DNA of 46,558 bases from DATCJU01 sp036562635 (GTDB taxonomy: Bacteria; Actinomycetota; Actinomycetes; Mycobacteriales; Pseudonocardiaceae): the NCBI GenBank assembly GCA_036562635.1, contig DATCJU010000174.1, positions 1-46,558 of the forward strand, read 5' to 3'. Each line of letters starts with the position of its first letter. Position 1 is the stretch's first letter. Positions 8,037 through 15,948 of this stretch are shown here, in pieces. The notes below the pieces were generated by a model. It was not told the origin of the DNA and searched no databases. It was given only the letters and a program-made list of their open reading frames with translations. The position numbers were made by a program, and so were the translations under genes.

Positions 8037-9479
8037 GTGCCAAGCCCTTCCCCCTCCCGTCGTATCGCCCTGGTCACCCTCGGATGTGCCCGTAACGAGG
8101 TGGACTCCGAGGAGCTGGCCGGCCGACTGACCGCGGACGGCTGGGAGCTGGTCGATGCGGACGCCGAGGACGGCATCGACGTCGTGCTGGTCAACACCTG
8201 CGGCTTCGTGGAGTCGGCGAAGAAGGACTCGGTGGACACGCTCCTGGCCGCGGCCGACACCGGTGCCAAGGTGGTGGCCGTGGGCTGCCTCGCCGAGCGG
8301 TACGGCGCCGAACTGGCCGAACACCTGCCCGAGGCGGACGCGGTGCTCGGCTTCGACCACTACCCGCAGCTGAGCGCGCGGCTCGAGGACGTGCTGGCCG
8401 GTCGGAGGATCGAGGCGCACACGCCGGTGGACCGGCGCACCCTGCTGCCCATCACCCCGGTGCAGCGCCCCGCAGTCGCCGAGCAGGTCTCCGTGCCCGG
8501 CCACGGCTGGGTGCCGACCCAGGGGGCGTCCCGGCCGCTGCGTCGACGGCTGGACGACTCCCCGGTGGCTCCGCTCAAGATCGCCTCGGGGTGCGACCGT
8601 CGGTGCGCGTTCTGCGCCATCCCCTCCTTCCGGGGTGCCTTCGTCTCCCGTCCGGCGGAGGAGATCCTCGGCGAGGCGGCGTGGCTGGCCGAGCAGGGCG
8701 TCCGCGAGGTGTTCCTGGTCAGCGAGAACTCCACCTCCTACGGCAAGGACCTGGGGAACGGGCGTGCCCTGGAGGCGTTGCTGCCGCAGCTGGCCGCGAT
8801 CCCCGGCCTGGACCGGGTGCGCGTGTCCTACCTCCAGCCCGCCGAGACCCGGCCCGGTCTGGTGCGGGCCATCGCCACCACTCCCGGTGTGGCGGCCTAC
8901 TTCGACATGTCCTTCCAGCACGCCAGCGAGTCGGTGCTGCGTCGGATGCGCCGTTTCGGGTCCACCGAGTCGTTCCTGGCCCTGGTGGAGCAGATCCGTG
9001 CCCTGGCGCCCCGGGCGGGCATCCGCAGCAACGTCATCGTCGGTTTCCCCGGGGAGACCGAGGAGGACCTGGCCGAGCTGGAGCGTTTCCTGACCGAGGC
9101 CCGCCTCGACGCGGTGGGTGTTTTCGGGTACTCCGACGAAGAGGGCACCGAGGCGGCCGGACTCGACGGCAAACTGGACGCCGACACCATCACCGAACGG
9201 GTGGCCCGGATCTCCTCCCTGGTGGAGGAGCTGACCGCCCAGCGCGCCGAGGAACGCGTGGGTGAGGAGGTCGTGGTCCTCGTCGAGCAGGCCGAGGACG
9301 AGGAGTCCGACTGTGTGGGACGGGCCGAGCACCAGGCGCCCGAGGTGGACGGCGAGTGCGTGCTGACCGACGGTTCCGGTGTCGCCGTCGGTGACATGGT
9401 GCGGTGCCGGGTCGTCGCCGCCGAGGGCGTCGACCTGGTGGTGGAGCCCCTCGAGGTACTGCCCAGGAGTGTCAGGTGA
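8037..9479 (+). CDS. rimO: Ribosomal protein S12 methylthiotransferase RimO
   Basis: RimO adds a methylthio group to a conserved Asp of ribosomal protein S12, using two [4Fe-4S] clusters and SAM. The 480-residue protein has the N-terminal cluster cysteines at 17 (TLGCARNEVDSEE), 55 (NTCGFVESA) and 84 (VGCLAER). The radical-SAM motif CDRRCAFC has cysteines at 186, 190 and 193, and a C-terminal TRAM-like segment follows. About 50 residues rich in Pro and Arg separate the first domain from the radical-SAM core, which makes it longer than the E. coli enzyme. GTG 8037 gives MPSPSPSRRIALVTLGC, the usual actinobacterial start. The upstream in-frame codons lie beyond the likely promoter. The stop overlaps the pgsA start. 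Confidence 0.95.
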   Translation: MPSPSPSRRIALVTLGCARNEVDSEELAGRLTADGWELVDADAEDGIDVVLVNTCGFVESAKKDSVDTLLAAADTGAKVVAVGCLAERYGAELAEHLPEADAVLGFDHYPQLSARLEDVLAGRRIEAHTPVDRRTLLPITPVQRPAVAEQVSVPGHGWVPTQGASRPLRRRLDDSPVAPLKIASGCDRRCAFCAIPSFRGAFVSRPAEEILGEAAWLAEQGVREVFLVSENSTSYGKDLGNGRALEALLPQLAAIPGLDRVRVSYLQPAETRPGLVRAIATTPGVAAYFDMSFQHASESVLRRMRRFGSTESFLALVEQIRALAPRAGIRSNVIVGFPGETEEDLAELERFLTEARLDAVGVFGYSDEEGTEAAGLDGKLDADTITERVARISSLVEELTAQRAEERVGEEVVVLVEQAEDEESDCVGRAEHQAPEVDGECVLTDGSGVAVGDMVRCRVVAAEGVDLVVEPLEVLPRSVR

Positions 9480-10102
9480 CCGGCGCTGACGGGGCGGCAG
9501 GGCTGCCGGAGGGCGAGGTCGCGGGACGTGTCGTCCCGCTGTGGAACATCGCCAACGTGCTGACGGTGCTCCGGCTGCTGCTGGTGCCGCTGTTCCTCGT
9601 GGCGCTGTTCGCCGCGGACGGTCAGGACCCGGGATGGCGGTGGGTCGCGACCGGTGTGTTCGCCGTGGCGTCGCTGACCGACCACCTCGACGGTGGTCTG
9701 GCCCGGCGGCACGGCCTGGTGACCGACTTCGGCAAGATCGCCGATCCGATCGCGGACAAGGCACTCACCGGCTCGGCCCTGGTCGGCCTGAGCCTGCTCG
9801 GCGAGCTGTCGTGGTGGGTGACCGCCGTGATCGCGGTGCGCGAGATCGGGGTGACGCTGCTGCGGTTCTGGGTGATCCGGTACGGCGTGATCCCGGCCAG
9901 CTGGGGTGGGAAGGCCAAGACGTTGACCCAGGTGCTGGCGATCGGGTTCTACCTGCTGCCGCTGCCCGGCACGTGGGACTGGCTGGTGCACACGGTCATG
10001 GGGGCGGCGGTTCTGCTCACCGTGGTGACCGGGCTGGACTACCTGGTGCGTGCGCTGCGTCTGCGGGCCCGGGGCCGGCGCGCGGTGGCGGAGGCCTCGT
10101 GA
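9476..10102 (+). CDS. pgsA: CDP-diacylglycerol-glycerol-3-phosphate 3-phosphatidyltransferase
   Basis: This membrane enzyme makes phosphatidylglycerol phosphate from CDP-diacylglycerol and glycerol-3-phosphate. The 208-residue protein has several transmembrane helices and the complete CDP-alcohol phosphatidyltransferase signature. The signature runs DHLDGGLARRHG followed by DFGKIADPIADK, matching D-x2-DG-x2-AR-x8-G-x3-D-x3-D. GTG 9476 overlaps the rimO stop (GTGA) and has AGGAG 6 bases upstream. The gene's own stop overlaps the next start in the same way, so rimO-pgsA-CinA is one coupled operon. Related enzymes can make phosphatidylinositol phosphate or cardiolipin. The position next to CinA and clgR fits the mycobacterial PgsA3 (Rv2746c). 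Confidence 0.9.
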   Translation: MTGADGAAGLPEGEVAGRVVPLWNIANVLTVLRLLLVPLFLVALFAADGQDPGWRWVATGVFAVASLTDHLDGGLARRHGLVTDFGKIADPIADKALTGSALVGLSLLGELSWWVTAVIAVREIGVTLLRFWVIRYGVIPASWGGKAKTLTQVLAIGFYLLPLPGTWDWLVHTVMGAAVLLTVVTGLDYLVRALRLRARGRRAVAEAS

Positions 10103-10599
10103 TCCTGGCGCGGACGGTCGGGCTGTCCGAGCACGAGCTGACCGGCCTGGTGCACACCCTGCGCGCCCGTGGTGAGACGGTGGCCACCGCGGAGTCCCTC
10201 ACCGCGGGCCTGGTGTGTGCGGTGCTCACCGCGGTCCCCGGAGCCAGTGCGGTGGTGCGCGGTGGACTCGTCGTCTACGCCACGGAACTGAAGGTGGGAC
10301 TGGCCGGGGTGGACCGTGCCCTGGTCGGGGCCCACGGGGCGGTGCACCCGGAGGTGGCGGCACAGCTCGCCCTGGGGGCACGACAGCGGTGCGGTTCCAC
10401 CTGGGGACTGGGGCTGACCGGGGTGGCCGGCCCCGATCCGCAGGACGGGGTCGCACCGGGCACGGTGCACCTGGGTCTGAGTGGGCCGCACGGGGCGCGA
10501 CGGGTACGCACCGTGCGGTTGTCCGGAGACCGCCACGAGATCCGGTGCGGTGCGGTACGGGAGGCGCTGCGTCTGCTCGCGGGGATGCTCACCGACTGA
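10099..10599 (+). CDS. CinA family protein (nicotinamide-nucleotide amidohydrolase type)
   Basis: The 166-residue protein is the C-terminal CinA (PncC) domain alone. It carries TAESLTAGLVCAVLTAVPGAS near residues 34-54 and GLTGVAGPDPQDGVAPGTV near 114-132. The family deamidates nicotinamide mononucleotide to nicotinate mononucleotide in pyridine nucleotide recycling. The N-terminal molybdopterin-binding-like domain of full-length CinA is absent, as usual for short forms. The GTG start overlaps the pgsA stop (GTGA). Fold and family are clear; activity is inferred. Confidence 0.9.
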   Translation: MILARTVGLSEHELTGLVHTLRARGETVATAESLTAGLVCAVLTAVPGASAVVRGGLVVYATELKVGLAGVDRALVGAHGAVHPEVAAQLALGARQRCGSTWGLGLTGVAGPDPQDGVAPGTVHLGLSGPHGARRVRTVRLSGDRHEIRCGAVREALRLLAGMLTD

Positions 10600-10966
10600 G
10601 ACCGTGTGGGTGATTCCTCCGGACACTGCACCGGAGCGGGTGCTGTCGAGTAACCTGGAAGTGCTGGGGCCGTCCGTGCACCTTCCGGGGCCCGACCGGC
10701 CTGGACACCACGGTCCGCCAGCGGCTTGCACCACGTCCTCTCACCTGTTCCGGGAGGAGCCGGTGGATCCCGGTCACGGAGGGTGGGAAGGCCGGGCGGG
10801 GTGTACGCGTTGGCCGGGATGTGGTTGCCTGGCATCCGTCGACCGCGGAAGATCGTTCGCCGTGGGCGGACTCGCTGCAAATCCCACTGTGCGACGAGGG
10901 GCAGGTCGGTAACGTGGGCGATGCGAGTGCTGGCTGGGACGGCACTTGGCCGAAAGGAGGCGCGCG
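10600..10966 (+). other. Intergenic region between the CinA gene and clgR
   Basis: There is no credible gene in this 367-base stretch. It holds a small hairpin just after the CinA stop (CTCCGG/CCGGAG, 10617-10622 and 10631-10636, 8-base loop), which could end the rimO operon. It also holds a ClgR-box-like dyad at 10855-10871 and the clgR ribosome binding site AAAGGAGG at 10953-10960. I could not place a clgR promoter with confidence. Confidence 0.5.
10855..10871 (+). promoter_or_regulatory. ClgR-box-like operator upstream of clgR
   Basis: The 17 bases contain GTTCGCC, four bases, then GCGGAC, with the inner dyad CGCC-GTG-GGCG. This resembles the ClgR operator described in corynebacteria and Streptomyces (CGCY-N4-GCG core), though one preferred base differs. 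It lies about 100 bases before clgR, which is known to be autoregulated in related genera. Confidence 0.4.
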
Positions 10967-11407
10967 ATGACCGTGCTGCTGCGGGAGGCGATCGGCGAGC
11001 GGTTGCGCCGCACCCGCACCGCCCAACACCGCACCTTGCGCGAGGTCTCGCGCGCTGCTCGCGTGAGCCTCGGCTACCTCTCGGAGGTCGAACGGGGTCG
11101 TAAGGAGCCGTCCAGCGAGCTGCTGGCGGCGATCTGCGACGCCCTGGAGCTGGAGCTGTCGGACCTGCTGACGGACGTGGCGTCCGACATCCGCGGCGCT
11201 GTGGCGCCGGTTCCGGCCGCCACGGCTCCTCGGGAGCCGGTGGAGAAGGTGCCCGTTCCCGCCGGTGGGGCCCGCGCTGCCGAGGAGAAGACCGAGCTGG
11301 TGCCCTCGGTACTGGGTGAGGAGCTGTCCGACCTACGGCCGGTGCTCACCCACCGCCTGCCTGCTCCGATCCGGGAGCCCCGGAATCGGGTGGTCGTCGC
11401 GGCCTGA
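10967..11407 (+). CDS. clgR: XRE-type transcriptional regulator ClgR
   Basis: ClgR activates clp protease genes and, in mycobacteria, the downstream pspA genes under envelope stress. The 146-residue protein has an N-terminal HTH domain (residues about 6-66). Its recognition helix region is SLGYLSEVERGRKEPSSE, which closely matches the family. The start is ATG 10967, behind an excellent AAAGGAGG with 6-base spacing. The longer in-frame start at 10946 would include that site. The C-terminus ends NRVVVAA; two terminal alanines are the degron by which Clp proteases remove ClgR in Streptomyces. pspA and pspM follow, as in Mycobacterium (Rv2745c-Rv2743c). Confidence 0.92.
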   Translation: MTVLLREAIGERLRRTRTAQHRTLREVSRAARVSLGYLSEVERGRKEPSSELLAAICDALELELSDLLTDVASDIRGAVAPVPAATAPREPVEKVPVPAGGARAAEEKTELVPSVLGEELSDLRPVLTHRLPAPIREPRNRVVVAA

Positions 11408-11422
11408 GATCCCTGCCCGTCC

Positions 11423-11450
11423 GTGCCGGCCGCACGTGCAGGTCCGGCAC
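11423..11450. terminator. Possible hairpin terminator after clgR
   Basis: GTGCCGG (11423-11429) pairs with CCGGCAC (11444-11450). The loop itself contains the palindrome GCACGTGC (11432-11439). It starts 15 bases after the clgR stop. There is no T-tract. Confidence 0.4.
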
Positions 11451-11457
11451 GATGGGT

Positions 11458-11483
11458 GCGTACCCGCACGGCGTACCCGCACG
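11458..11483. repeat. 13-bp tandem repeat, two copies
   Basis: GCGTACCCGCACG occurs twice back to back, at 11458-11470 and 11471-11483, downstream of clgR. The function is unknown. Confidence 0.6.
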
Positions 11484-11675
11484 GCAGCGAGACGGGTGCG
11501 CGGCTCGTGTGTTCGGTGTGGTTCGCCCCTGCCCCTCCGATGCCGTCCTGGTGCCGTGGGTGGTTGCGCGGCGTCGACTCCGCCGGTCGGTCCTGTGAGT
11601 GGTCTCACCTATGCTGCGGGGCGCCTCCGCTCCGAGGGGCGGATCCGAAACGATCTCCGGGGTGGATGGCGCGGG

Positions 11676-11705
11676 CCGTTCCGGGGTAACCGTTCCGGGG
11701 TAACC
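11676..11705. repeat. 14-bp tandem repeat upstream of pspA
   Basis: CCGTTCCGGGGTAA occurs twice at an exact 14-base period (11676-11689 and 11690-11703), followed by CC, so the periodic tract is 30 bases. It ends about 130 bases before pspA. GGTAACC and GTTCC are repeated on the same face only roughly (1.3 helical turns). It could be an activator site or simple slippage. Confidence 0.6.
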
Positions 11706-11833
11706 CTGAGATCTCCCCGGGTCGGTGGAAGCGGGCCGGTCCACCTGACACGATGGAACTCAGCACCGACACCGGGTCGTTGTCCGGTCAGAAGTGTCGT
11801 GCGGCCGGGCGGTAGAGAAGGCAGGCGGAGGAG

Positions 11834-12673
11834 ATGGCCAACCCGTTCGTGAAGTTCTGGAAGTACCTCATGGCGGCGTTCTCGTCCAAGATCGACGAGC
11901 ATGCCGACCCGAAGGTGCAGATCCAGCAGGCCATCGAGGAGGCGCAGCGGCAACACCAGGCGCTGTCCCAGCAGGCGGCAGCGGTGATCGGCAACCAGCG
12001 GCAGCTGGAGATGAAGCTCAACCGCCAGCTCGGCGAGGTGGAGAAGCTGCAGGCCTCGGCGCGGCAGGCCCTGGTGATGGCGGAGGAGGCCCGGGCCAAG
12101 GGTGATCTGCAGAAGGCCCAGCAGTACGAGGCCAGCGCCCAGGCGTTCGCCACCCAGCTCGTCGCCGTCGAGCAGAGCATCGAGGACCTCAAGGTCCTGC
12201 ACGACCAGGCGCTGCAGGCGGCTCAGCAGGCCAAGCAGGCCGTGGAGCGCAACGCGATGGTCCTGCAGCAGAAGCTCGCCGAGCGGACCAAGCTGCTCAG
12301 TCAGCTCGAGCAGGCCAAGATGCAGGAGCAGGTGTCGGCCTCGCTGCGTCAGATGACCGAGCTCGCCGCGCCGAGCAACACCCCCTCGTTGGAGGAGGTC
12401 CGCGAGAAGATCGAGCGGCGCTACACCACGGCGATGGGACAGGCCGAGCTGGCGCAGAACTCGGTTCAGGGCCGGATGCTGGAGGTTCAGCAGGCCACCG
12501 TGGACATGGCCGGTGCGGCTCGGTTGGAGCAGATCCGGGCCTCGCTGCACGGTGGGTCCCTCACCTCGGGCGGTGCCCGCGAGGTGACCTCGGGTGAGCA
12601 GGCGGCCCCGCAGCCGGCGAGCAACCCGGTGCAGCAGCCCACCCAGCAGAACCCGCAGGCCGGGCAGGCCTGA
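11834..12673 (+). CDS. pspA: PspA/IM30 family phage-shock protein A
   Basis: PspA is a peripheral inner-membrane protein that forms ESCRT-III-like assemblies and protects the membrane under stress. The 279-residue protein opens with the amphipathic helix region MANPFVKFWKYLMAAFSSKI. It continues as a long Gln/Glu/Lys-rich coiled coil up to about residue 225, and then a Pro/Gln-rich tail to residue 279. It corresponds to the mycobacterial 35-kDa antigen (Rv2744c). The gene lies between clgR and pspM. Length, start and coiled-coil pattern are all normal for the family. Confidence 0.94.
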   Translation: MANPFVKFWKYLMAAFSSKIDEHADPKVQIQQAIEEAQRQHQALSQQAAAVIGNQRQLEMKLNRQLGEVEKLQASARQALVMAEEARAKGDLQKAQQYEASAQAFATQLVAVEQSIEDLKVLHDQALQAAQQAKQAVERNAMVLQQKLAERTKLLSQLEQAKMQEQVSASLRQMTELAAPSNTPSLEEVREKIERRYTTAMGQAELAQNSVQGRMLEVQQATVDMAGAARLEQIRASLHGGSLTSGGAREVTSGEQAAPQPASNPVQQPTQQNPQAGQA

Positions 12674-12681
12674 TCCCGGCC

Positions 12682-13479
12682 ATGCGTGCGCGGCGCGACG
12701 AGCTCGGTGAGCTCGGAGAGGAGATCGTCCAGCGGGTGCGTCGTGCCGCAGTGGACGGTGCCCGCCGCCTGCTGTCCACCTGGCAGGACCCTCGGGCCAG
12801 GGCCCTGCGGCAGCGCCGCAGGGCCCTGCGTGCTCTCCGGTTGCGTGGCTGGGCCGCCGGTCTCGGTGGCGGGGCGACCGCGGTGATGGCGGTCTCCTCG
12901 GCACCGGTGGAGCTGGTGGCCAGTGGGGGAGTGGCCACGACCATGCTTGCCGCCCTCGCGGTGAGCGCGGGGCTCCGGTTCCGTCGGCTGAACCGGGAGC
13001 CGCTGCCCGAACCCACGGTCCGACCGCAGCTGCCCCCGTCCGGATCGGCTGCGTACGAGCCGTTGCGGCGGCTGTCCGCCGCGGAGGACAGCCTGGCCCA
13101 GGTGCTGCGTCAGCTCAGTGCCCCGCTGAACGGGGTGCCACCGGTGCCGCCGGAGTCGGTGGCCGAGATCCGCACCTCGGCGACCCAGGCGGCCACCGCC
13201 CTGCGAGCCGTGGGAGAGCGACTGCGGGCCGTGGAACTGGCCAGGGACGCCGCGCCGCCGCTGGAGCGGGGGCCGCTCGTCGAGGACATCCGTCGTCTCC
13301 GCGCTCAACTGGACGCCGGGGTCGAGGACTTCGGTCGGCTGGTGGCCGCGGCGGGCCGGGTGGTGGCCGCGACGTCCGGCGCCACTCCTCGTGCGGCCCT
13401 GCAGGACTCCATCGACCGGCTGGCCGGTCTGGCGCTCGCGCTGCGGGAGCTGGAGCGCGGTACCACCGAAACCGCCTGA
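12682..13479 (+). CDS. pspM: PspM-like membrane protein of the phage-shock system
   Basis: The 265-residue protein has a basic N-terminus (MRARRDELGELGEEIVQRVRR). Two closely spaced hydrophobic segments lie between about residues 57 and 96 (AAGLGGGATAVMAVSSAPVE and VATTMLAALAVSAG). A helical soluble domain follows, rich in Ala, Arg and Leu. In mycobacteria the gene after pspA (Rv2743c, PspM) encodes a PspA-binding membrane anchor of the same design. The call relies on this topology and the position 8 bases after pspA. The mycobacterial fourth gene (pspN) is not present; a permease follows instead. Confidence 0.68.
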   Translation: MRARRDELGELGEEIVQRVRRAAVDGARRLLSTWQDPRARALRQRRRALRALRLRGWAAGLGGGATAVMAVSSAPVELVASGGVATTMLAALAVSAGLRFRRLNREPLPEPTVRPQLPPSGSAAYEPLRRLSAAEDSLAQVLRQLSAPLNGVPPVPPESVAEIRTSATQAATALRAVGERLRAVELARDAAPPLERGPLVEDIRRLRAQLDAGVEDFGRLVAAAGRVVAATSGATPRAALQDSIDRLAGLALALRELERGTTETA

Positions 13480-13672
13480 TCCGTGCCCGGCCGTCCGCTA
13501 CCCCCCGGTTGGCGTGACACGCCGTAGTTGCGATTGCGCTCTGTGTTGAAGTGTGCGAGATCCATTCTGCTCTGAGGGTGGTCACCCGGTACTTTTTCCC
13601 TCCCAAGGCTGGCGCTTCTGACTACGAGGCGTGTCTGATATCCCCGGACAGTGGGTGATTCGGGAGGGCGTA

Positions 13673-14950
13673 GTGGCAGTCTGGACCGTGCACGGCAACG
13701 GGCGTGGGGTGGCTGACGGTGCCGTGGTAGCGCCCGAGGAGCGGCTGAGCTGGCCGCTGACCATCGGGATGGGCGTCCAGCACGTGGTGGCCATGTTCGG
13801 CGCGACCCTCCTGGTCCCGCTGACCACCGGCTTCCCCGTGACCACCACGCTGCTCTTCTCCGGCGTGGGCACCCTGTTGTTCCTGCTGATCACCCGGAAC
13901 CAGGTGCCCAGCTACCTCGGGTCGTCGTTCGCGTTCATCGCCCCGCTGACCGCCGCCGCCCAGGCCGGGGCCGGTCAGGCGGCCCAGCTCGGTGCCGTCG
14001 TGGTCGTCGGTCTGGTGCTCGTCTGTGTCGGGGTCGCGGTCAAGGCGCTCGGGGTGCGCCTGCTGGACTCGATCATGCCGCCCGTGGTGACCGGGGCCAT
14101 CGTCGCGCTCATCGGTCTGAACCTGGCTCCCGTCGCCGTGCAGTCCTTCACCGGTCAGCCCCTGATCGCGGTGATCACCCTGGCGACCATCCTGCTCACC
14201 TCGGTGCTCAGCCACGGCCTGCTCTCCCGGACCTCGGTGCTGGCCGGTGTGGTGGTCGGTTGGGCCGCCGCGGCCGTCACCGGGGGACTCGACCCGCAGC
14301 GTCTCGACCAACTGCGCGAGGCGGACTGGTTCGGTCTGCCCCCGCTGACCACGCCCCAGCTGCAGCCCTCGGTGGTGCTCGGTGTGCTGCCCGTGGTGAT
14401 CGTCCTGGTCGCGGAGAACGTGGGACACGTCAAGGCGGTCGCCGCGATCACCGCGCGCAACCTCGACCACCGGGCGGGGGATGCACTCATCGGTGACGGT
14501 GTGGCCACCGCGCTGGCCGGGCTGGGTGGTGGTTCCGGTACCACCACCTACGCGGAGAACATCGGCGTGATGGCGGCGACCAGGGTGTTCTCCACCGCGG
14601 CCTACTTCGTCGCCGCGGTCACCGCCATCGCCCTGTCCTTCTCGCCGAAGTTCAACGCCCTGATCAACACCGTGCCCTCCGGGGTGATCGGCGGGGCCAC
14701 CCTGGTCCTGTACGGGCTGATCGGACTGGTCGGGGTGCGGATCTGGCTGGACCACAAGGTGGACTTCACCGACCCGGTGAACCTCATGGTCGCCGGGGCC
14801 GCGCTGGTCGCCGGGATCGGTGACCTCACCATGACCGTCGGTGGGGTCCAGCTCGGCGGTATCGCCTGGGGCTCGCTCGGCATCATCGTGGCCTACCCGT
14901 TGCTGCGCGGCCTGCAGAAGGCCCGCGCCCGACTCGCCGCCCGCGGCTGA
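13673..14950 (+). CDS. NCS2 family nucleobase permease (uracil/xanthine type)
   Basis: The 425-residue membrane protein has about 14 hydrophobic segments and clear NCS2 marks. They are QHVVAMFGATLLVPL near residue 38, the substrate-site SYLGSSFAFIAPL near 81, and TTYAENIGVMAATRVFSTAA near 290. The family imports uracil, xanthine or other nucleobases with protons or sodium. The ENIG variant and overall form favour uracil, but this is not decisive. GTG 13673 has GGGAGG 5 bases upstream; a longer frame opens at GTG 13631. The gene ends 18 bases from the convergent Nei gene, with no hairpin between them. Confidence 0.88.
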   Translation: MAVWTVHGNGRGVADGAVVAPEERLSWPLTIGMGVQHVVAMFGATLLVPLTTGFPVTTTLLFSGVGTLLFLLITRNQVPSYLGSSFAFIAPLTAAAQAGAGQAAQLGAVVVVGLVLVCVGVAVKALGVRLLDSIMPPVVTGAIVALIGLNLAPVAVQSFTGQPLIAVITLATILLTSVLSHGLLSRTSVLAGVVVGWAAAAVTGGLDPQRLDQLREADWFGLPPLTTPQLQPSVVLGVLPVVIVLVAENVGHVKAVAAITARNLDHRAGDALIGDGVATALAGLGGGSGTTTYAENIGVMAATRVFSTAAYFVAAVTAIALSFSPKFNALINTVPSGVIGGATLVLYGLIGLVGVRIWLDHKVDFTDPVNLMVAGAALVAGIGDLTMTVGGVQLGGIAWGSLGIIVAYPLLRGLQKARARLAARG

Positions 14951-14968
14951 GCCACACCAGACCCCGCT

Positions 14969-15796
14969 TCAGGGCCCGGTTCCGTCGAACGGGTGTTCCG
15001 GCGGCACCGGGCCGTGCTGGCACCGGGGGCAGAAGTAGGTGAGCCGCGCCAGGTGGCCGGGCCCCTGGGGAGCCACGCGCACCGGTCGGCCGCACCGCCG
15101 ACAGGGCCGCCCGGCCCGCTCGAACACCCAGTGCCGGGTTCCCGGGGCCGACCTTCCGGTGGTGGGTTGATCAGGTCGGAAGAGGTTCCGCCGCAGCAGC
15201 TCACGCCCCCGGCGCACCGCCGCCCGCAGGTCGACCCCGCTGACCGGGGTCCACGGGGAGACCCCCAGCAGGAAGCACAGCTCGGTGCGGTACAGGTTGC
15301 CCAGCCCGGCCACCGCGCTCTGGTCCAGCAGCGCCAGCCCGATCGCGCGGTCCGGGTCGGCCGCCAGCCGGCGCACCGCTTCGTCCTCGTGCCGCGGCCC
15401 CCACTCGGGGTCGAGCAGGTCCGGGCCGAGATGCCCGATCACCCGGTGCTCCTCGGCGGTGGGCAGCAGCGCCAAGTCGTGCAGCCGGAAACCCACGACG
15501 ACACGGTCCCCGGTGTCCAGCACCGCCCGTACCTGGTGTGCGGGGCCGTGCCAGCGCTGGCCCGGCCGGTACAGGTGCCAGGACCCGTCCATCCGCAGGT
15601 GGCTGTGCAGGGTGGTGTCGTCGTCGAAGCGGAACAGCAGGTGCTTGCCGACCGGTCGCACCTCCAGCACGCGTACCCCGGCCAGGTCCACCGCGGCCAA
15701 CCGGGGATGGCGCAGCTCGCCGCGCACCAGGCGGCGGCCCGCCAGAGCCCGGTGCAGCCGCCGACCGGCCCGGTGGACGGTGTCACCCTCGGGCAT
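14969..15796 (-). CDS. Fpg/Nei family DNA glycosylase (Nei2-like)
   Basis: The 275-residue protein begins MPEGDTVHR, the Nei-type catalytic start in which Pro2 is the nucleophile and Glu3 the proton donor. The helix-two-turn-helix region contains SAVAGLGNLYRTELCF near residues 159-174. The C-terminal zinc finger has C-x2-C twice (PCRRC near residue 232 and FCPRC near 257). It should excise oxidised pyrimidines and nick the abasic site in base excision repair. The GDTVH start separates it from Fpg (PELPEVE). The upstream CACACT lies 6 bases before the ATG and could be a weak leaderless promoter. Confidence 0.93.
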   Translation of the reverse strand: MPEGDTVHRAGRRLHRALAGRRLVRGELRHPRLAAVDLAGVRVLEVRPVGKHLLFRFDDDTTLHSHLRMDGSWHLYRPGQRWHGPAHQVRAVLDTGDRVVVGFRLHDLALLPTAEEHRVIGHLGPDLLDPEWGPRHEDEAVRRLAADPDRAIGLALLDQSAVAGLGNLYRTELCFLLGVSPWTPVSGVDLRAAVRRGRELLRRNLFRPDQPTTGRSAPGTRHWVFERAGRPCRRCGRPVRVAPQGPGHLARLTYFCPRCQHGPVPPEHPFDGTGP

Positions 15797-15948
15797 GACC
15801 CCAGTGTGCGGGAGAACGGGCCGGTCGGCGCGGCGGCGGACGTGTCGACCCGTTGGCTCGTCAGTGCCGGAGCGGCAGGACCGGCCCGGCGCTCGGCCCC
15901 GGAGGCGTCACGTCCAGGGCCGTGGCGCGGACAGGAGTGCCACGGTGG

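Larger units (their letters stand above)
11408..11833 (+). other. Repeat-rich intergenic region between clgR and pspA
   Basis: This 426-base stretch has no credible gene. It contains a hairpin after the clgR stop, two separate tandem repeats (13 bp and 14 bp, each twice) and a possible -10 (TATGCT, 11610-11615). The pspA ribosome binding site (GGAGGAG) lies directly at the start codon. The layout suggests that pspA has its own promoter rather than depending only on read-through from clgR. Confidence 0.5.

Noticed and set aside
7905..9764. Upstream extension of the argA-like reading frame to nearly 800 residues
   Set aside because: The extension runs antisense to rimO, has no domain, and the GTG at 7904 has a promoter-type element 7 bases upstream.
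10600..10960. Hidden small gene upstream of clgR
   Set aside because: Short frames exist on both strands, but none has a ribosome binding site with plausible composition.
14985..15000. TCGAAC-GGGT-GTTCCG resembling a LexA box
   Set aside because: It lies inside the 3' coding end of the Nei gene, far from any promoter, and one half-site has a mismatch.
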